From: Acephala macrosclerotiorum
Lineage: Eukaryota > Ascomycota > Leotiomycetes > Helotiales > Mollisiaceae
Reading direction: 5' to 3'
Assembly (NCBI GenBank): GCA_014904845.1
Contig: MU119775.1
Location: 1-19,892, forward strand
DNA: 19,892 nt
Shown here: piece by piece, positions 19,520 to 19,892 of the stretch
Layout: each line of letters starts with the position of its first letter
Numbering within the stretch: the first letter of the stretch is position 1
Notes under the pieces: model-generated
Told to the model about the DNA's origin: nothing
The model's input: the letters and a program-made list of their open reading frames with translations, nothing else
The model's database searches: none
Program-made: the position numbers and the translations under genes

Positions 19520-19892
19520 CAGGGCCTTTTAATTGTTAGCGCACCGAGAATTGCCACAATAACGCCGCTTTTACAATCACTCCACAATAGAATGCAATGG
19601 ATAATGAGGTTATTCAGAACTCTGTGTACCAACCATTGGCCTCAATCACTGCTTTACAGCGTGCAGGCATTGTGTGAATCATGTCCTTAACTTCTACATC
19701 TGTTATATCATTCCAAGCCTCCAGAACAGCTGCTTTAAGCTTGTGGTAGTTCCTATGGACTTCTGGATCAAGCAAAGCCAATATGTCCTTCATTCTGTCC
19801 CACATAGTCTCAATTGGTGAGAGATCTGAAGAAAATGGTGGCCAAAAGATTGGAATGATCCCTCTCTCTTCCATAAAGACTATACTGTACTT
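19520..19892 (-). mobile_element. Tc1/mariner transposon, 3' portion, cut by the window edge
   Basis: The segment holds the end of a Tc1-type transposase plus about 94 bp of terminal sequence. The element appears to end at CAGGGCCTTTTAATTG (from 19520), directly after a TA at 19518-19519. TA is the target site duplicated by this superfamily. The outer base is inferred; the other end lies outside the window. Composition is normal, unlike the AT block at the left. Confidence 0.75.
19614..19892 (-). CDS. Tc1/mariner transposase, C-terminal part (partial)
   Basis: The frame is open from the window end to the stop at 19614, about 92 codons, with no disruption. It contains the diagnostic C-terminal DDE signature WPPFSSDLSPIETMWDRMK, equivalent to WPPxSPDLNPIExLWxxLK of Tc1 transposases. 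The Glu in SPIE is the third catalytic acid. The two Asp residues and the DNA-binding domain would lie beyond the window. The ATG at 19874-19872 is internal, not the start. After the catalytic Glu the rest is helical (VHRNYHKLKAAVLEAW, IHTMPARCKAVIEANG), normal for the family. Whether the element is active cannot be judged from this piece. Confidence 0.9.
   Translation of the reverse strand, partial: KYSIVFMEERGIIPIFWPPFSSDLSPIETMWDRMKDILALLDPEVHRNYHKLKAAVLEAWNDITDVEVKDMIHTMPARCKAVIEANGWYTEF

Noticed and set aside
1..19892. CRISPR arrays, bacterial operons, defence islands
   Set aside because: The gene structure is eukaryotic with introns; no regularly spaced repeats or bacterial-type genes are present.

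Overview
The window looks like nuclear DNA of a filamentous ascomycete (Pezizomycotina, possibly a leotiomycete; the class is a guess). The evidence is short 50-156 nt GT-AG introns with CTNA-type branch sites, fungal versions of RFC5, REX3 and LPL1, a fungal GT25 glycosyltransferase, and a long AT-rich block of the type left by repeat-induced point mutation (RIP).

Layout. Positions 1 to about 5717 are an AT block (about 11% G+C in the first 300 bases) with no usable reading frame. Surviving cytosines are almost all in CpG, and the non-CpG C/G excess switches strand along the block. One small island of normal composition, built around an inverted repeat, sits at about 5462-5545. A sharp edge near 5717 leads into gene-rich DNA. 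It holds a four-exon fungal orphan (7060-5892, minus), the clamp-loader subunit RFC5 (8996-7810, minus), a coiled-coil orphan (9283-9931, plus) divergent from RFC5, the RNA exonuclease REX3 (12234-10180, minus), an LPL1-type phospholipase (13541-15213, plus) and a GT25 glycosyltransferase (17542-16314, minus). Positions 17543-19519 contain no gene I can support, apart from one doubtful 61-codon frame. The right edge cuts through a Tc1/mariner transposon whose transposase C-terminus reads openly.

How they relate. These are independent housekeeping genes, not a pathway or cluster. RFC5 and the coiled-coil gene share a 286 bp promoter with an MCB-type ACGCGT site, so S-phase co-expression is possible. 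REX3 (RNA processing) and LPL1 (lipid-droplet phospholipid turnover) are divergent across 1.3 kb. GT25 is probably a Golgi type II membrane enzyme.

I rebuilt five multi-exon genes by hand. Reading frame, splice signals and family resemblance agree in each. The least expected signals are compositional: the CpG-sparing, strand-switching AT block, and abrupt C-rich/G-rich flips inside single reading frames of REX3, RFC5 and GT25. I see no convincing new defence system, CRISPR array, biosynthetic cluster or RNA gene.
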